From Verrucomicrobiota bacterium (lineage in GTDB: Bacteria > Verrucomicrobiota > Verrucomicrobiia > Chthoniobacterales > JAFAMB01), in the NCBI GenBank assembly GCA_019239825.1, contig JAFAZK010000030.1:1-64000 (forward strand): a stretch of DNA of 64,000 bases, read 5' to 3'. The translations under genes were made by a program, and so were the position numbers. Shown here one piece after another: positions 24,965 through 33,216 of the stretch (its first letter is position 1; each line of letters opens with the position of its first letter). The notes beneath the pieces were generated by a model, which was given only the letters and a program-made list of their open reading frames with translations, was not told where the DNA came from and did no database searches.

Positions 24965-26122
24965 TCACCCGTAAACCTTACCGTAGAGATCAGCGATCTC
25001 TGGCCCGGTAGGGACGCGGGGATTATTTGCCGGAGAACCGGAAGCGATGGCTTGCTCGACCATCGTTGGGACCGCGTCAAACCATTGCTTTCTATCGATC
25101 CCAAGTTTTTGCGGGGTCGGAACCTCAAGTTGCAAGTTCAACTGGCTTAGCGCCTCCACCAGCGCTGCTGCTGCAGCCTCGTCGGTGGCATCGCTTTTGA
25201 CGATACCCATGATTCGCGCGCAGTCGGCATAACGCCGCTCGTTTCCAGGCACCGAGAAAGTCGTTATTGCCGGCAGCAACATCGCGTTCGACATCCCATG
25301 GGGTATATGGAAATGCGCGCCGATAGGCCGGCTCATACCGTGCACCAAAGCCACGCTGGAATTTGAGAAAGCAATTCCGGCCTGCGTTGCCGCTAACATC
25401 ATGCGCTCGCGCGCCGCCCGATTACTGGGCTCAACATAGGCCACCGGTAGAGATTTCCAGATGGCTTCCATTGCAGTCAGCGCGAAACCATCCGCAAATG
25501 GATTAGCCCGGCGACTAACGTATGCCTCAATCGCGTGAGTCAACGAATCAACGCCGGTATCGCCAGTAAGCCGTTTCGGTTTTTCCAGGGTCAACTCGTA
25601 GTCCACAATTGCCGCCGTTGGCACGTAGCCGACCCCAGTGCAGAGCATTTTTTCGCCCGAAGGATCATCGGTAACCACAGTGAAACGGGTCGTCTCTGAA
25701 CCGGTCCCGGCCGTGGTCGGAATCGCAATGATGGGCAATCCGGGCGCATTTTGCAGGAATGGTGTCTTATACTTTCGCATCGGGCCGCCATGCACCGCCA
25801 ATACGGCGATCGCTTTTGCCGTGTCGATCGAACTACCACCGCCCAATCCAATAACACAATCGTGATCGTGCTCTTTGATATAGGCCAGGCCGGCGTCGAT
25901 TGAACCGCTGGTCGGATCAGGAACCGCACCTGAAAAAATCCGGACCGCATCCCCAAGTTTTAGAAGATCAACCAAGCGATCGGCCAAGCCTTGCTTGGAT
26001 AAAAATGAGTCGGTGATGATAAGAGGACGTTTCAGTCCGAGATCGGACAGTACCGTTGAGGTCTCGGCAAAGGCTCCACCTCCGATTCGCAAAAGACGCG
26101 GGAGAGCAATTTGAGCGGGCAT
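24965..26122 (-). CDS. Iron-containing (type III) alcohol dehydrogenase
   Basis: NAD(P)-dependent dehydrogenase of the iron-activated family that interconverts alcohols and aldehydes. The 385-residue product has the nucleotide loop GLGGGSSIDTAKAIAV (92-107), PTTAGTGSETT, and the metal-binding segment from GDTGVDSLTHAIEAYVS through ALVHGMSRPIGAHFHIPHG, where Asp and three His are the usual ligands. Length and order are typical. ATG at 26122. The specific alcohol is not evident, and no pathway partner is adjacent. Confidence 0.92.
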   Translation of the reverse strand: MPAQIALPRLLRIGGGAFAETSTVLSDLGLKRPLIITDSFLSKQGLADRLVDLLKLGDAVRIFSGAVPDPTSGSIDAGLAYIKEHDHDCVIGLGGGSSIDTAKAIAVLAVHGGPMRKYKTPFLQNAPGLPIIAIPTTAGTGSETTRFTVVTDDPSGEKMLCTGVGYVPTAAIVDYELTLEKPKRLTGDTGVDSLTHAIEAYVSRRANPFADGFALTAMEAIWKSLPVAYVEPSNRAARERMMLAATQAGIAFSNSSVALVHGMSRPIGAHFHIPHGMSNAMLLPAITTFSVPGNERRYADCARIMGIVKSDATDEAAAAALVEALSQLNLQLEVPTPQKLGIDRKQWFDAVPTMVEQAIASGSPANNPRVPTGPEIADLYGKVYG

Positions 26123-26180
26123 ATGCTACCTGACGACTCTGCGGCGACACCGGGCCGTACGCAAGCGCGGCAAAGCCGTA

Positions 26181-26262
26181 GGTGGACGGAAGTGGACGGA
26201 GTGGAGACTTGGTAGGCGGAGTAGAGGGTGTGGACCCCCAGGCGTCTCCACTTCCGTCCGCC
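26181..26262. repeat. Inverted repeat with GGACGGAAGTGGA arms
   Basis: GGTGGACGGAAGTGGACGGA at 26181 and the inverse GTCTCCACTTCCGTCCGCC at 26244-26262 can pair. Lies in the gap between the divergent dehydrogenase gene and the following membrane-protein gene. A different sequence from the other repeat families. Confidence 0.55.
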
Positions 26263-26360
26263 GGGCCCACTAAGTCCACTCTCGCCCACTGAGCCTCACC
26301 GCTTGGCCTTGACAGTCCCCACGCTTCGGCTCATGAAAAAGAGGCGCAAGACGAAATCCC

Positions 26361-26939
26361 ATGTACAAGTTCTTCAGCTCACCGCTCCCCCCTTCCCAAC
26401 TAATTTCCAAACTGCCGGAATTCACCGACGCAAAGAAAATAGACCCCAGTAAGAGCTCTCTTTACGAAGGCGAAAAAGAGATCATCGCTCAGGTTAAAGG
26501 GACCCGTTTTACGGCAGAAAAACGGCAGAGAATCGGATGGGGATTAGCCTGGTTTTCGCCTGGGTTTTGGTTCAAACCGGTTCTCACCGGATCAGTCACT
26601 CCGCTGAAAGAAGGCAGCGCCGTTATCTTTGAGGGCGGCACTCCGGTTATAATGAAAGTCCTATGGGCCGTTGTCTTTGTTATTATCGTGCAAGCGGGCG
26701 CTATCTTCTTGATCTTAAACTATCCGGTAAACATCAGTTTCGACGGACTCCACGCCAATTCGATCATGTTGGCCACCATCACGGCGATTAACCTCGCCGT
26801 TGTGATCCTCTTATTGCTCCCCTTTATCGGCTGGTGGTTAACCCGAAACGATTTGGCGTTTGTCGCAGCCGCCGTCGAACGTCATCTGCAGCTTCAACCC
26901 GCGCAAAAATCGAGCGTCGACTGGTTGGTAGGCGTGTAA
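26361..26939 (+). CDS. Membrane protein of unknown function (two TM helices)
   Basis: A 192-residue protein starting MYKFFSSPLPPSQLISKLPE. A soluble beta-rich N-terminal part (EGEKEIIAQVKGTRFTAEKR) is followed by two hydrophobic helices at about 100-122 (LWAVVFVIIVQAGAIFLIL) and 137-160 (LATITAINLAVVILLLLPFI), and a short tail. No recognised family. The adjacent GACGA repeat at 26956-26981 marks its 3' gap. Confidence 0.6.
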   Translation: MYKFFSSPLPPSQLISKLPEFTDAKKIDPSKSSLYEGEKEIIAQVKGTRFTAEKRQRIGWGLAWFSPGFWFKPVLTGSVTPLKEGSAVIFEGGTPVIMKVLWAVVFVIIVQAGAIFLILNYPVNISFDGLHANSIMLATITAINLAVVILLLLPFIGWWLTRNDLAFVAAAVERHLQLQPAQKSSVDWLVGV

Positions 26940-27058
26940 CGCCAAGCGGACGTTGTACTCGTCTTCGTCTTCGTCCTCGAATCTGGCAGAGCGGCGTGAT
27001 GGAATGAGCTCTGCCTTCTGTTAAAAAGGCGGTGCGGAGCTTGCTGGTCGAACCTTAG

Positions 27059-27955
27059 CTAACCGTGCCGCCGCTTTCCGGTTGGCTCGGAGGCGGCAGC
27101 AACGAAGGCGCGCACAGAGTCGGTCGCGGCGTCCTTGCGCCAGAGGGCGACGAAAGTCCACGGCGGCAAAATGGGACGCAGCTTCAGAAACTTTAAACGC
27201 GCTCCGGCTACGCGGTGCACGCTGCGTGGCAAGAGCGCAAACTCCTGTCCAGCCGCAAGGGCGGCGATCAGACTGGAGCCGCTGTCGTGCTCGCTGCCGA
27301 TATGCGGCTGGCGACCAACGGCGGCAAACATCTTTTCGAGGTGTTGGTTGTAGCCTGGGAAATCCTTGCTGGCAAAGGTCGCCACGGGCTCGGCCGCCAC
27401 CTCCGCAAGGCTGACGAATTTTGCTTTGGCTAGCGGATGCGATGCTCCGACCACGACGCACGTCTCGGAGCGCGCCAATTCTTGCATCTCTAGAATGGGC
27501 GATAGCTTCTCCCGCAACACCGTCAGAGCCACATCCAACTTGCCCTGAATCAGGAGCGGCTGCATGTCTTCGGCGGACAGGTCGTGCAGGGTGACGCGCA
27601 CCTCGGCAAATCGTGCTTTGAAAATGCGCAGGGCGCGAGATAGCATTCCCGCAGTGCCGGAGGGAAGGTAGCCGACGTTGATCTCCGTCGGCAACGCGAG
27701 GCTGCGACGGACCTTCGCGACCGAGGCGGCAACATGCGCGAGAACGTCGCGGGCTTCGCCGAAGAAAATCTTGCCCGCCGCCGTCAGGCGCACGGACTTG
27801 CCGGTGCGTGCGAGCAGGAGCAGGCCAAGTTCCTCCTCCAGGTCGTGGACCTGACGACCGACGGCTGGTTGGGAGACCCGCAGCTTGGCCGCTGCGCGCG
27901 AGACGTTTTCCTCCTCCGCCACGGCGACAAAGTAACGCAGGTGGCGCAGTTCCAT
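27059..27955 (-). CDS. LysR-family transcriptional regulator
   Basis: DNA-binding regulator: winged-helix domain at the N-terminus (MELRHLRYFVAVAEEENVSR, AAAKLRVSQPAVGRQVHDLE) and a periplasmic-binding-like effector domain (about 90-295) of normal length (298 residues). It is divergent from the SDR gene with 153 bases between the starts, the classical arrangement in which a LysR protein controls the opposite operon and itself. The surrounding DNA (27.0-31.3 kb) is visibly GC-richer than its flanks and has long antisense open frames, which suggests recent acquisition. Effector unknown. Confidence 0.92.
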   Translation of the reverse strand: MELRHLRYFVAVAEEENVSRAAAKLRVSQPAVGRQVHDLEEELGLLLLARTGKSVRLTAAGKIFFGEARDVLAHVAASVAKVRRSLALPTEINVGYLPSGTAGMLSRALRIFKARFAEVRVTLHDLSAEDMQPLLIQGKLDVALTVLREKLSPILEMQELARSETCVVVGASHPLAKAKFVSLAEVAAEPVATFASKDFPGYNQHLEKMFAAVGRQPHIGSEHDSGSSLIAALAAGQEFALLPRSVHRVAGARLKFLKLRPILPPWTFVALWRKDAATDSVRAFVAAASEPTGKRRHG

Positions 27956-28108
27956 GATCCTGCGAGTCTAAAAAAAAAGCATAACGGGTCAAGGAACATA
28001 GCATTTCACGAAGATCGTCGAGACGCGGACGTTGCGATCAGCAGCCGCCCGCTTAACCGAGTGGCAAACCAACGACTCGGACCTGAAAGAACCTGTAAAG
28101 ACAAGGCC

Positions 28109-28882
28109 ATGAACAATGCTTCGAATCAATACAAAGCCGAACGATCACCCACCCACGACCTCATCGGACAGCGGGTCGTGGTGGTCGGCGGTAAAACCGG
28201 GATAGGCCTCGGTGTCGCCCGAGCGGCTCAAGCGGCTGGCGCGACCGTCGCGGTCGCCAGTCGGCGCAACCTTTCCGCCAAGGAACGTCCGGACTTGGCT
28301 TCCTTCGAGCAGGTCAGCCTCGATCTGTCCGACGAAGCGTCCGTGCGCGTGGCTTTTGACGCCATCGGCTCCTTTGACCACCTCCACGTCACCGCCGGCG
28401 GCGAGGCTGGCTCATGGGGCACTTTTATGGATGAAGACATGCGCGGGGTCCGCAATTATATGGAGAGCAAGTTCCTGGGTTCCTGGGCCTGTGCGCGCCA
28501 CGCCGCCCCGCATCTTGCGAAGGATGGAACAATCACCTTTGTCACGGGGGGCACCGCGGCGCGCGCGAAGCTCGGTTTAGCCGCTGTCACGTCCGTCTTC
28601 TCCGCCGTCGAGGCCCTGTCTCGCTCCCTGGCACTGGAGCTGGCACCGGTGCGGGTCAACACGATCCGGCCCGGATTCGTGGAAACCGAGTGGTGGAACT
28701 TTCTCTCCGAGGCGCAACGCGACGAATTACGGGCGAAAGTGCGGGCCAAATTCCCTGCTCGGCATCTCGGCACGCCGGCGGACGTTGGGCATGCCGCCCT
28801 CTTTCTTATGACCAACCCCTACATTACGGGCACCGTGTTGGAGGTTTCCGGCGGTGAGCTGCTCGTGGACTGGCTCTTCTAA
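28109..28882 (+). CDS. SDR-fold oxidoreductase lacking the usual Tyr-Lys active site
   Basis: Short-chain dehydrogenase fold, 257 residues from ATG at 28109 (AAGG seven bases before). The cofactor loop VVVGGKTGIGLGVARAA has the family G-x3-G-x-G spacing, HVTAGG replaces the NAG motif, and VRVNTIRPGFVETEWW is the usual late motif. In the active-site helix the segment AAVTSVFSAVEALSRSLALE aligns with the YxxxK helix, but Tyr and Lys are replaced by Val and Phe. Some SDR subgroups share this loss. It is either a non-classical SDR or not a reductase. First gene of the cassette divergent from LysR; an upstream extension of the frame over the LysR gene is rejected. Confidence 0.85.
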   Translation: MNNASNQYKAERSPTHDLIGQRVVVVGGKTGIGLGVARAAQAAGATVAVASRRNLSAKERPDLASFEQVSLDLSDEASVRVAFDAIGSFDHLHVTAGGEAGSWGTFMDEDMRGVRNYMESKFLGSWACARHAAPHLAKDGTITFVTGGTAARAKLGLAAVTSVFSAVEALSRSLALELAPVRVNTIRPGFVETEWWNFLSEAQRDELRAKVRAKFPARHLGTPADVGHAALFLMTNPYITGTVLEVSGGELLVDWLF

Positions 28883-28910
28883 GGGTTTTTCCCCTTCATC
28901 CTCGAAAAAA

Positions 28911-29213
28911 ATGAACATCGGCATAATCGGTGCAGGCTTCATCGGCGGGGCTCTCGCCCGGCCTCTCGCACTGCTTGGACATCGCATTACCATCGCCAAC
29001 TCACGCGGGCCGCACACCCTGGGTGCGGTCGCGGCTCAGACCGGGGCAAGGCCTGCCACCATCGAACAAGCGGTGCATGGACAGGAGCTGGTCATCGTTT
29101 CGATCCCGCAAAAAGCGGTCCCTGGTTTACCGAAGGCGTTGTTCGGAGGCCTGCCCGTCGAGCTGCCGGTGATCGACACTGGCAACTATCCACTCAAAGC
29201 AAATAAACCATGA
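28911..29213 (+). CDS. Truncated NADP oxidoreductase (F420-dependent-type Rossmann domain)
   Basis: Starts as a normal coenzyme-F420/NADP oxidoreductase-like protein: MNIGIIGAGFIGGALARPLA with the GxGxxG loop, ITIANSRGP, and VIVSIPQKAVPGLPKALF. It stops after 100 residues at VIDTGNYPLKANKP, whereas the family is about 200. The sequence leaves the family pattern just after DTGNY, and the ATG of the next gene overlaps the stop, so the C-terminal half has probably been deleted at this join. An NADP-binding half-protein is unlikely to be an active enzyme by itself. Confidence 0.7.
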   Translation: MNIGIIGAGFIGGALARPLALLGHRITIANSRGPHTLGAVAAQTGARPATIEQAVHGQELVIVSIPQKAVPGLPKALFGGLPVELPVIDTGNYPLKANKP

Positions 29214-30211
29214 ACCGTCGCTCTTTTCTTGCCGCCAGCGTGACCGCCGCCGCCACCACGCTGACCTCGGAGTTGGTGAGGGCCGAATCACCTTCATCTT
29301 CCGCCTCGCCCGCACCATCAAACTCATGGTCCTTCTGGCCCAACGGAGCGCGCATGGCGGTGAGCCTGTCGCTGATGTTCGAGGCTGGCGGCCAGCCAAT
29401 TTCGGGCGCAGGCGGTTTCCTGGCCGAGCCGATCCAGGCCGGCCTGCCCGACCTGCCCACCAATGCGCTTTTTGCCTATGGCTACACCGAGGGTATCCCG
29501 CGCGTGCTCGACCTGATGGACAAGCACGGCATCAAGCTGTCGTCTTTTATGATCGGGCGCGCCGTCGAGACCAACCCGGAGATCGCCCGAGAGATCGTTC
29601 GCCGCGGCCACGAGGCGGCAGCGCACGGCCGCACCTGGGAAAACAGCTATCACTTGCCGCCCGAACAGGAGCGGCAGTTCATCAAGGATTGCGCCGACAC
29701 CATCGAACGCGTGACCGGGCAGCGCCCGGTCGGCTGGAACGCCTTCTACCTGCGCAACTCCGTCCACACGCTGGAGATCCTCCAGGACCTGGGCTTCCTC
29801 TACCACATCGACGACCCGAGCCGCGACGAGCCGTTCATCACGCCTATCCGTGGCAAGGACTTCGTCACGGTGCCGTACACCTTCCACTTGAACGATCTGG
29901 TCCTGCCACCATTCCAAGGGTACGATCCGGCGGCCTACGTGCAGACTTTGACCGACGAGTTCGACCAGCTCTACGCCGAGGCGGCGACCCAGCGGCGGAT
30001 GATGGTCATCGCCATGCACGATCGGGTTTCCGGCCACGCCGCGCGGGTGCGCCCGCTTGACCGCTTTCTCACCTACGCACGGGGGTACAAAGACGTGTGG
30101 TTCGCCCGCAAGGATGAAATCGCACGGTGGGCACTGCAAACCCGCACCCAGACACCGGTGGTCGAGCGCGGCCCCGCCGGCTTAACGGGGCTGCCGGGCC
30201 CGAGCAGGTAA
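29210..30211 (+). CDS. Exported polysaccharide deacetylase-family protein (PuuE-like)
   Basis: NodB-fold hydrolase with a twin-arginine export signal (MNRRSFLAASVTAAATTLTS). The 333-residue protein has the PuuE/allantoinase-like pattern: GYTEGIPRVLDLMDKHGIKL, MIGRAVETNPEIAREIVRRG, then HEAAAHGRTWENSY, where His-x-x-His-Gly and Trp replace the standard HxxxxH metal site, and MVIAMHDRVSGHAARVRP with the late catalytic His. It may act on an amide substrate rather than chitin. Overlaps the stop of the truncated oxidoreductase by 4 bases. The GC-rich codon usage gives long antisense frames, which are not genes. Confidence 0.82.
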   Translation: MNRRSFLAASVTAAATTLTSELVRAESPSSSASPAPSNSWSFWPNGARMAVSLSLMFEAGGQPISGAGGFLAEPIQAGLPDLPTNALFAYGYTEGIPRVLDLMDKHGIKLSSFMIGRAVETNPEIAREIVRRGHEAAAHGRTWENSYHLPPEQERQFIKDCADTIERVTGQRPVGWNAFYLRNSVHTLEILQDLGFLYHIDDPSRDEPFITPIRGKDFVTVPYTFHLNDLVLPPFQGYDPAAYVQTLTDEFDQLYAEAATQRRMMVIAMHDRVSGHAARVRPLDRFLTYARGYKDVWFARKDEIARWALQTRTQTPVVERGPAGLTGLPGPSR

Positions 30212-30321
30212 AGAAGATCAGCGGCCGCCGAACGACTTGGAATTCATTGGCGGTCACATGGTGACGGCTTTGTAATCTGCGTTTGCAGTAGTACGAATCG
30301 ACAGTCAATCGAGAGGAACTT

Positions 30322-31338
30322 ATGAAGGTAATCGAACTGACAGCAGCAAGCATGGATGCCTTCCGGCACGCTTCACGTCCAGACATCGAGCCCGGACCTG
30401 GAGAAGCGCTCATCGCGCTGAAGGCTGCGTCCCTGAACTTCCTCGATATCGCGGTGGCGACAGGAAAGTATCCGCTCTCGTCGTTTCCTATCGTGCCTGT
30501 GACGGATGGAGCGGGTGAAATCGTGGCGCTGGGACACGCCGTCGCTGGGCAAGAGGAATGGAAGGTGGGTGACCGCGTTGTTCCACACTTCCTGCCGTAC
30601 TGGCAGGATGGCCGATTGCCCGTCGCCGGAGGTGGGCCGCGCCGCGGGATTGACCTTCAGGGCAGCCTTGCTGAGTACGTCGTTGTTCCACAAGCCGGAC
30701 TTGTGCGGACGCCGGCTCATCTCACCGACGTTCAAGCAGCGACGCTGCCGATTGCAGCCACCACTGCCTGGAATACGCTGCGGGTTGCGCAGCTGGGCCC
30801 ACAGAAGACAGCGCTGCTACTGGGAACGGGCGGCGTTTCCATCTTCGCGCAGCAACTTGCAAAGGCGCACGGGGCACGCTTGATCATTACCACGTCTTCT
30901 GAGGAGAAGGCGGAACGCTGCCGGGCGCTTGGGGCAGACAAGGTCATTAACTACAAACAACATCCGAATTGGGCAGACGAGGTTCTTCGCCTCACGGACG
31001 GAAACGGAGCTGACTTCGTCCTGGAGACCGGAGGGAAGCAGACGTTGCCACAGTCGATTCGCGCAGCAGCTCTTGACAGCTCGATCCTCGTGATCGGCTT
31101 CCTCTCTGGCACTGAGGCACCAGTCGATGTGCTGCAGATCATGGAGAAGCGCATTCGGCTGCAAGGCAACACTACAGGGCCTGTCTCCGCCCTGCGCGAT
31201 GTCGCCGCTGCAATCGCGAACCACAACATCGTTCCGGTTGTGGATCAGGTCTTTGAATGGGGCAGTGCTTCCGATGCCTTTCGGCATGTCGCGGCGGGTG
31301 GCCACTTTGGCAAAGTCGCCATCACGATTTCGAAGTGA
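30322..31338 (+). CDS. Zinc-type/quinone oxidoreductase (MDR family)
   Basis: Medium-chain dehydrogenase/reductase, 338 residues. Groes-like N-terminal domain (GEALIALKAASLNFLDIAV), then the Rossmann domain with LLLGTGGVSIFAQQLAKAHG (a variant of the AxxGGxG loop), LGADKVINYKQHPNWADEVL and FVLETGG. No zinc-binding Cys/His set is visible, which points to the zinc-free quinone-oxidoreductase subgroup. Good ribosome site (GAGAGGAAC) before ATG at 30322. Same strand as the deacetylase but 110 bases away. A fragment of another member of this family follows directly. Confidence 0.9.
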   Translation: MKVIELTAASMDAFRHASRPDIEPGPGEALIALKAASLNFLDIAVATGKYPLSSFPIVPVTDGAGEIVALGHAVAGQEEWKVGDRVVPHFLPYWQDGRLPVAGGGPRRGIDLQGSLAEYVVVPQAGLVRTPAHLTDVQAATLPIAATTAWNTLRVAQLGPQKTALLLGTGGVSIFAQQLAKAHGARLIITTSSEEKAERCRALGADKVINYKQHPNWADEVLRLTDGNGADFVLETGGKQTLPQSIRAAALDSSILVIGFLSGTEAPVDVLQIMEKRIRLQGNTTGPVSALRDVAAAIANHNIVPVVDQVFEWGSASDAFRHVAAGGHFGKVAITISK

Positions 31339-31339
31339 C

Positions 31340-31459
31340 CGGGAGAACAGTCACCTCGAGGTCATCATCGACAGGCAGTTCGCTTTGTCCGATGCCGCCG
31401 AAGCCCATGCATATATCGAGCAGAACAGCATTCTGGGACGCGTCGTCCTGCGCCCCTAA
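31340..31459 (+). pseudogene. 3' fragment of a second quinone oxidoreductase
   Basis: The frame ending at 31459 reads LEVIIDRQFALSDAAEAHAY then IEQNSILGRVVLRP, which is the C-terminal end of an MDR/quinone oxidoreductase (P-x-IDxxFxLxxAAEAHxxxExxxxxGKxVL). The rest of that gene is missing; its fragment is fused behind an intact paralogue. Likely a leftover of recombination between two such genes. Confidence 0.7.
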
Positions 31460-31594
31460 ATGAAACGGATCGCCTGCACTTAGTGTCGTCCGCTGCACCT
31501 GTGTAGGCGATGTTGTGGAGGCCCTTGCCTGAGCCCAGCTCGCCACCAACCACCAGCACCGCACTGATCGAGAACGAGGACGGGTACAAACAAT

Positions 31595-32347
31595 TTACCT
31601 CTCATCAATCCTCCCCCGGCTCCCATCCCAAAGCGATCCGACGCAGATGGCGAGATAACCGCAGGCGATGCCTAATCCCAATTCGCCAGTCAGCCAGGGC
31701 CGATGCGATTGGCTAAGTGCCACAGGATTAAACACCAAAAAATTGTGCACGGCGTGGAACAGCACCGGTGGCCACAAACTGCCGGCTCTCATCCGCAACC
31801 ACACTAGCAACACGTTGAGGCCGAAGAGCAGAGTACCGATAGTCAGCACCTGGAGCCCGAGGACCGGTTTGGAATACGATCCAGCCAAGAAAAATAACCA
31901 GAGATAGAAAAGGAACCACGGTAACCAGCTACACCACACCAGACCGGTAAAGCCCAGGCGGCCCGCGAGCAGAGGAGCTAAAAAGCCGCGCCAGCCTATT
32001 TCCTCTCCCAAGGCGCCAAAGACAGAAAAGAGAAATCCAAGTACGAACAACGCGATTGAGCCGACCCCGATTTCTACAAGGTCGATCTGCAGGGTCTCTA
32101 ATCCCGATAGCCAAAGCGCGCCCAGGATAATCCCACACACACCGACCGGGGTGATCACCGCCAAAACCAGGAACCTAATCTTCGGCCGCTTCGCGCCTCG
32201 AAGCCTGACCTTAGAGTATCGGGCTGCAAGTATTCCAGCGATTCCCGGGATCCACATCGCTACAAACACTGCGACCGCCGGATACACCCTAAAAAAGCCG
32301 GTGAAGAAGTTCAGCCCTGTGAGGGCAGCCATCGACAAAAGAAGCAC
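31595..32347 (-). CDS. CPBP-family intramembrane metalloprotease
   Basis: Membrane-embedded protease of the CPBP (Abi/Rce1-like) type. Seen: the metal-binding Glu pair in GEEIGWRGFLAPLL (115-116), and VLFHAVHNFLVF with the second conserved His, within about seven hydrophobic helices. The listed GTG at 32347 cuts into a hydrophobic stretch (PWPALIFFAV lies just upstream and is open in the same frame), so the true start is probably a few tens of codons earlier, in repeat-derived DNA that offers no ATG. Targets are unknown in most bacteria. Confidence 0.8.
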   Translation of the reverse strand: MLLLSMAALTGLNFFTGFFRVYPAVAVFVAMWIPGIAGILAARYSKVRLRGAKRPKIRFLVLAVITPVGVCGIILGALWLSGLETLQIDLVEIGVGSIALFVLGFLFSVFGALGEEIGWRGFLAPLLAGRLGFTGLVWCSWLPWFLFYLWLFFLAGSYSKPVLGLQVLTIGTLLFGLNVLLVWLRMRAGSLWPPVLFHAVHNFLVFNPVALSQSHRPWLTGELGLGIACGYLAICVGSLWDGSRGRIDER

Positions 32348-32422
32348 TGCAAAGAAAATCAGTGCCGGCCAGGGGGCCGTTGGGCCTTTTCTATTTAAAT
32401 TAGATTCGGGGGCAGAGGTTAA

Positions 32423-32452
32423 GATCCGCAGATTGCTCAGATTACACAGATT
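32423..32452. repeat. Dispersed TCCGCAGATT-ACACAGATT repeat
   Basis: GATCCGCAGATTGCTCAGAT followed by TACACAGATT is the same motif as TCTGTGTAATCTGCGGATC at 62791-62809, in inverse orientation. Lies in the gap between the protease gene and urtE. Confidence 0.5.
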
Positions 32453-32511
32453 GGAAGCCGGCGAAAGGCGTGAAACAAGAGCTCATCCCTATCGACCTGG
32501 ATCATTCCGCC

Positions 32512-33216
32512 TTACACCGTTAGATGCTGCTTAACGACTTGGTCGGTCAGATCTGCAACGGGTCCTTGGGCCACGACACTACCCCGGTCCAGGATTGCGA
32601 AGTTATCCGCCAACTCTTTACAGAATTCCAGGTATTGCTCCACCAACAGGATGGTAATGGACTCTTTTCTGAGGAGCTTAATTGCCTCGCCGATCTGGTC
32701 GATGATGTTGGGCTGGATTCCCTCAGTCGGTTCGTCAAGGATCAGAAGCTTCGGCTCTGTCAAAAGCGCACGCCCAATCGCAAGCTGTTGTTGCTGGCCG
32801 CCGGAAAGCATCCCGCCTTTGCGCGCCAAAAAATCCTTGATGATGGGAAACAACGAATAAACGCGTTCCAACGCCTCTTTCGATTTTTTCCGTTTGGCCA
32901 CGGCGCCAATAGAAAGGTTTTCCTCAACCGTGAGATGCGGGAAAATCCCTCGACCCTGAGGAACGTATCCTATGCCGGCTCGAGCTCGCCCTTCGGGAGG
33001 CATCCGGGAAATATCGTGCCCGTCAAAAACCACGCGGCCACTATTCGGTTTGTAAAGGCCAACGACACTCTTCAAAGTGGTGGTTTTCCCCACCCCGTTG
33101 CGCCCCATTAAGCAAAACACATGATTGGCGCCGACCTCGAGACTCACGTCGCGCAGAATCCGGGAGCCGCCCAACGAGATGCTGACTTTGTCAACGCTCA
33201 GCATGGATGACGTCAT
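32512..33216 (-). CDS. urtE: Urea ABC transporter ATP-binding protein UrtE
   Basis: Second ATPase of the high-affinity urea importer UrtABCDE, on the cytoplasmic side. The 234-residue product starts MTSSMLSVDKVSISLGG, has Walker A GRNGVGKTT, the signature LSGGQQQQLAIGRAL, Walker B LLILDEPTEGIQPNI and the switch His region LLVEQY. GYVPQGRGIFPHLTVEENL is typical of LivF/UrtE. ATG at 33216 is preceded by GGGAAG and overlaps the end of urtD by 26 bases, so the two are coupled. The frame is open to 33258, but that start lies deep in urtD. Confidence 0.92.
   Translation of the reverse strand: MTSSMLSVDKVSISLGGSRILRDVSLEVGANHVFCLMGRNGVGKTTTLKSVVGLYKPNSGRVVFDGHDISRMPPEGRARAGIGYVPQGRGIFPHLTVEENLSIGAVAKRKKSKEALERVYSLFPIIKDFLARKGGMLSGGQQQQLAIGRALLTEPKLLILDEPTEGIQPNIIDQIGEAIKLLRKESITILLVEQYLEFCKELADNFAILDRGSVVAQGPVADLTDQVVKQHLTV

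Noticed and set aside
27021-28004. A 327-codon frame overlapping the LysR gene on the same strand.
   Set aside because: It is an arginine/proline/alanine-rich shadow of the LysR frame; LysR has clear domain motifs.
27734-28108. A 125-codon upstream extension of the SDR frame.
   Set aside because: It runs antisense through the LysR gene and shows no SDR sequence; the fold begins at the ATG at 28109.
29324-30139. A 271-codon open frame antisense to the polysaccharide deacetylase gene, and a 244-codon frame shifted within it.
   Set aside because: Both arise from high GC in the third codon position of the real gene; the deacetylase frame has a signal peptide and family motifs, while the others have none.
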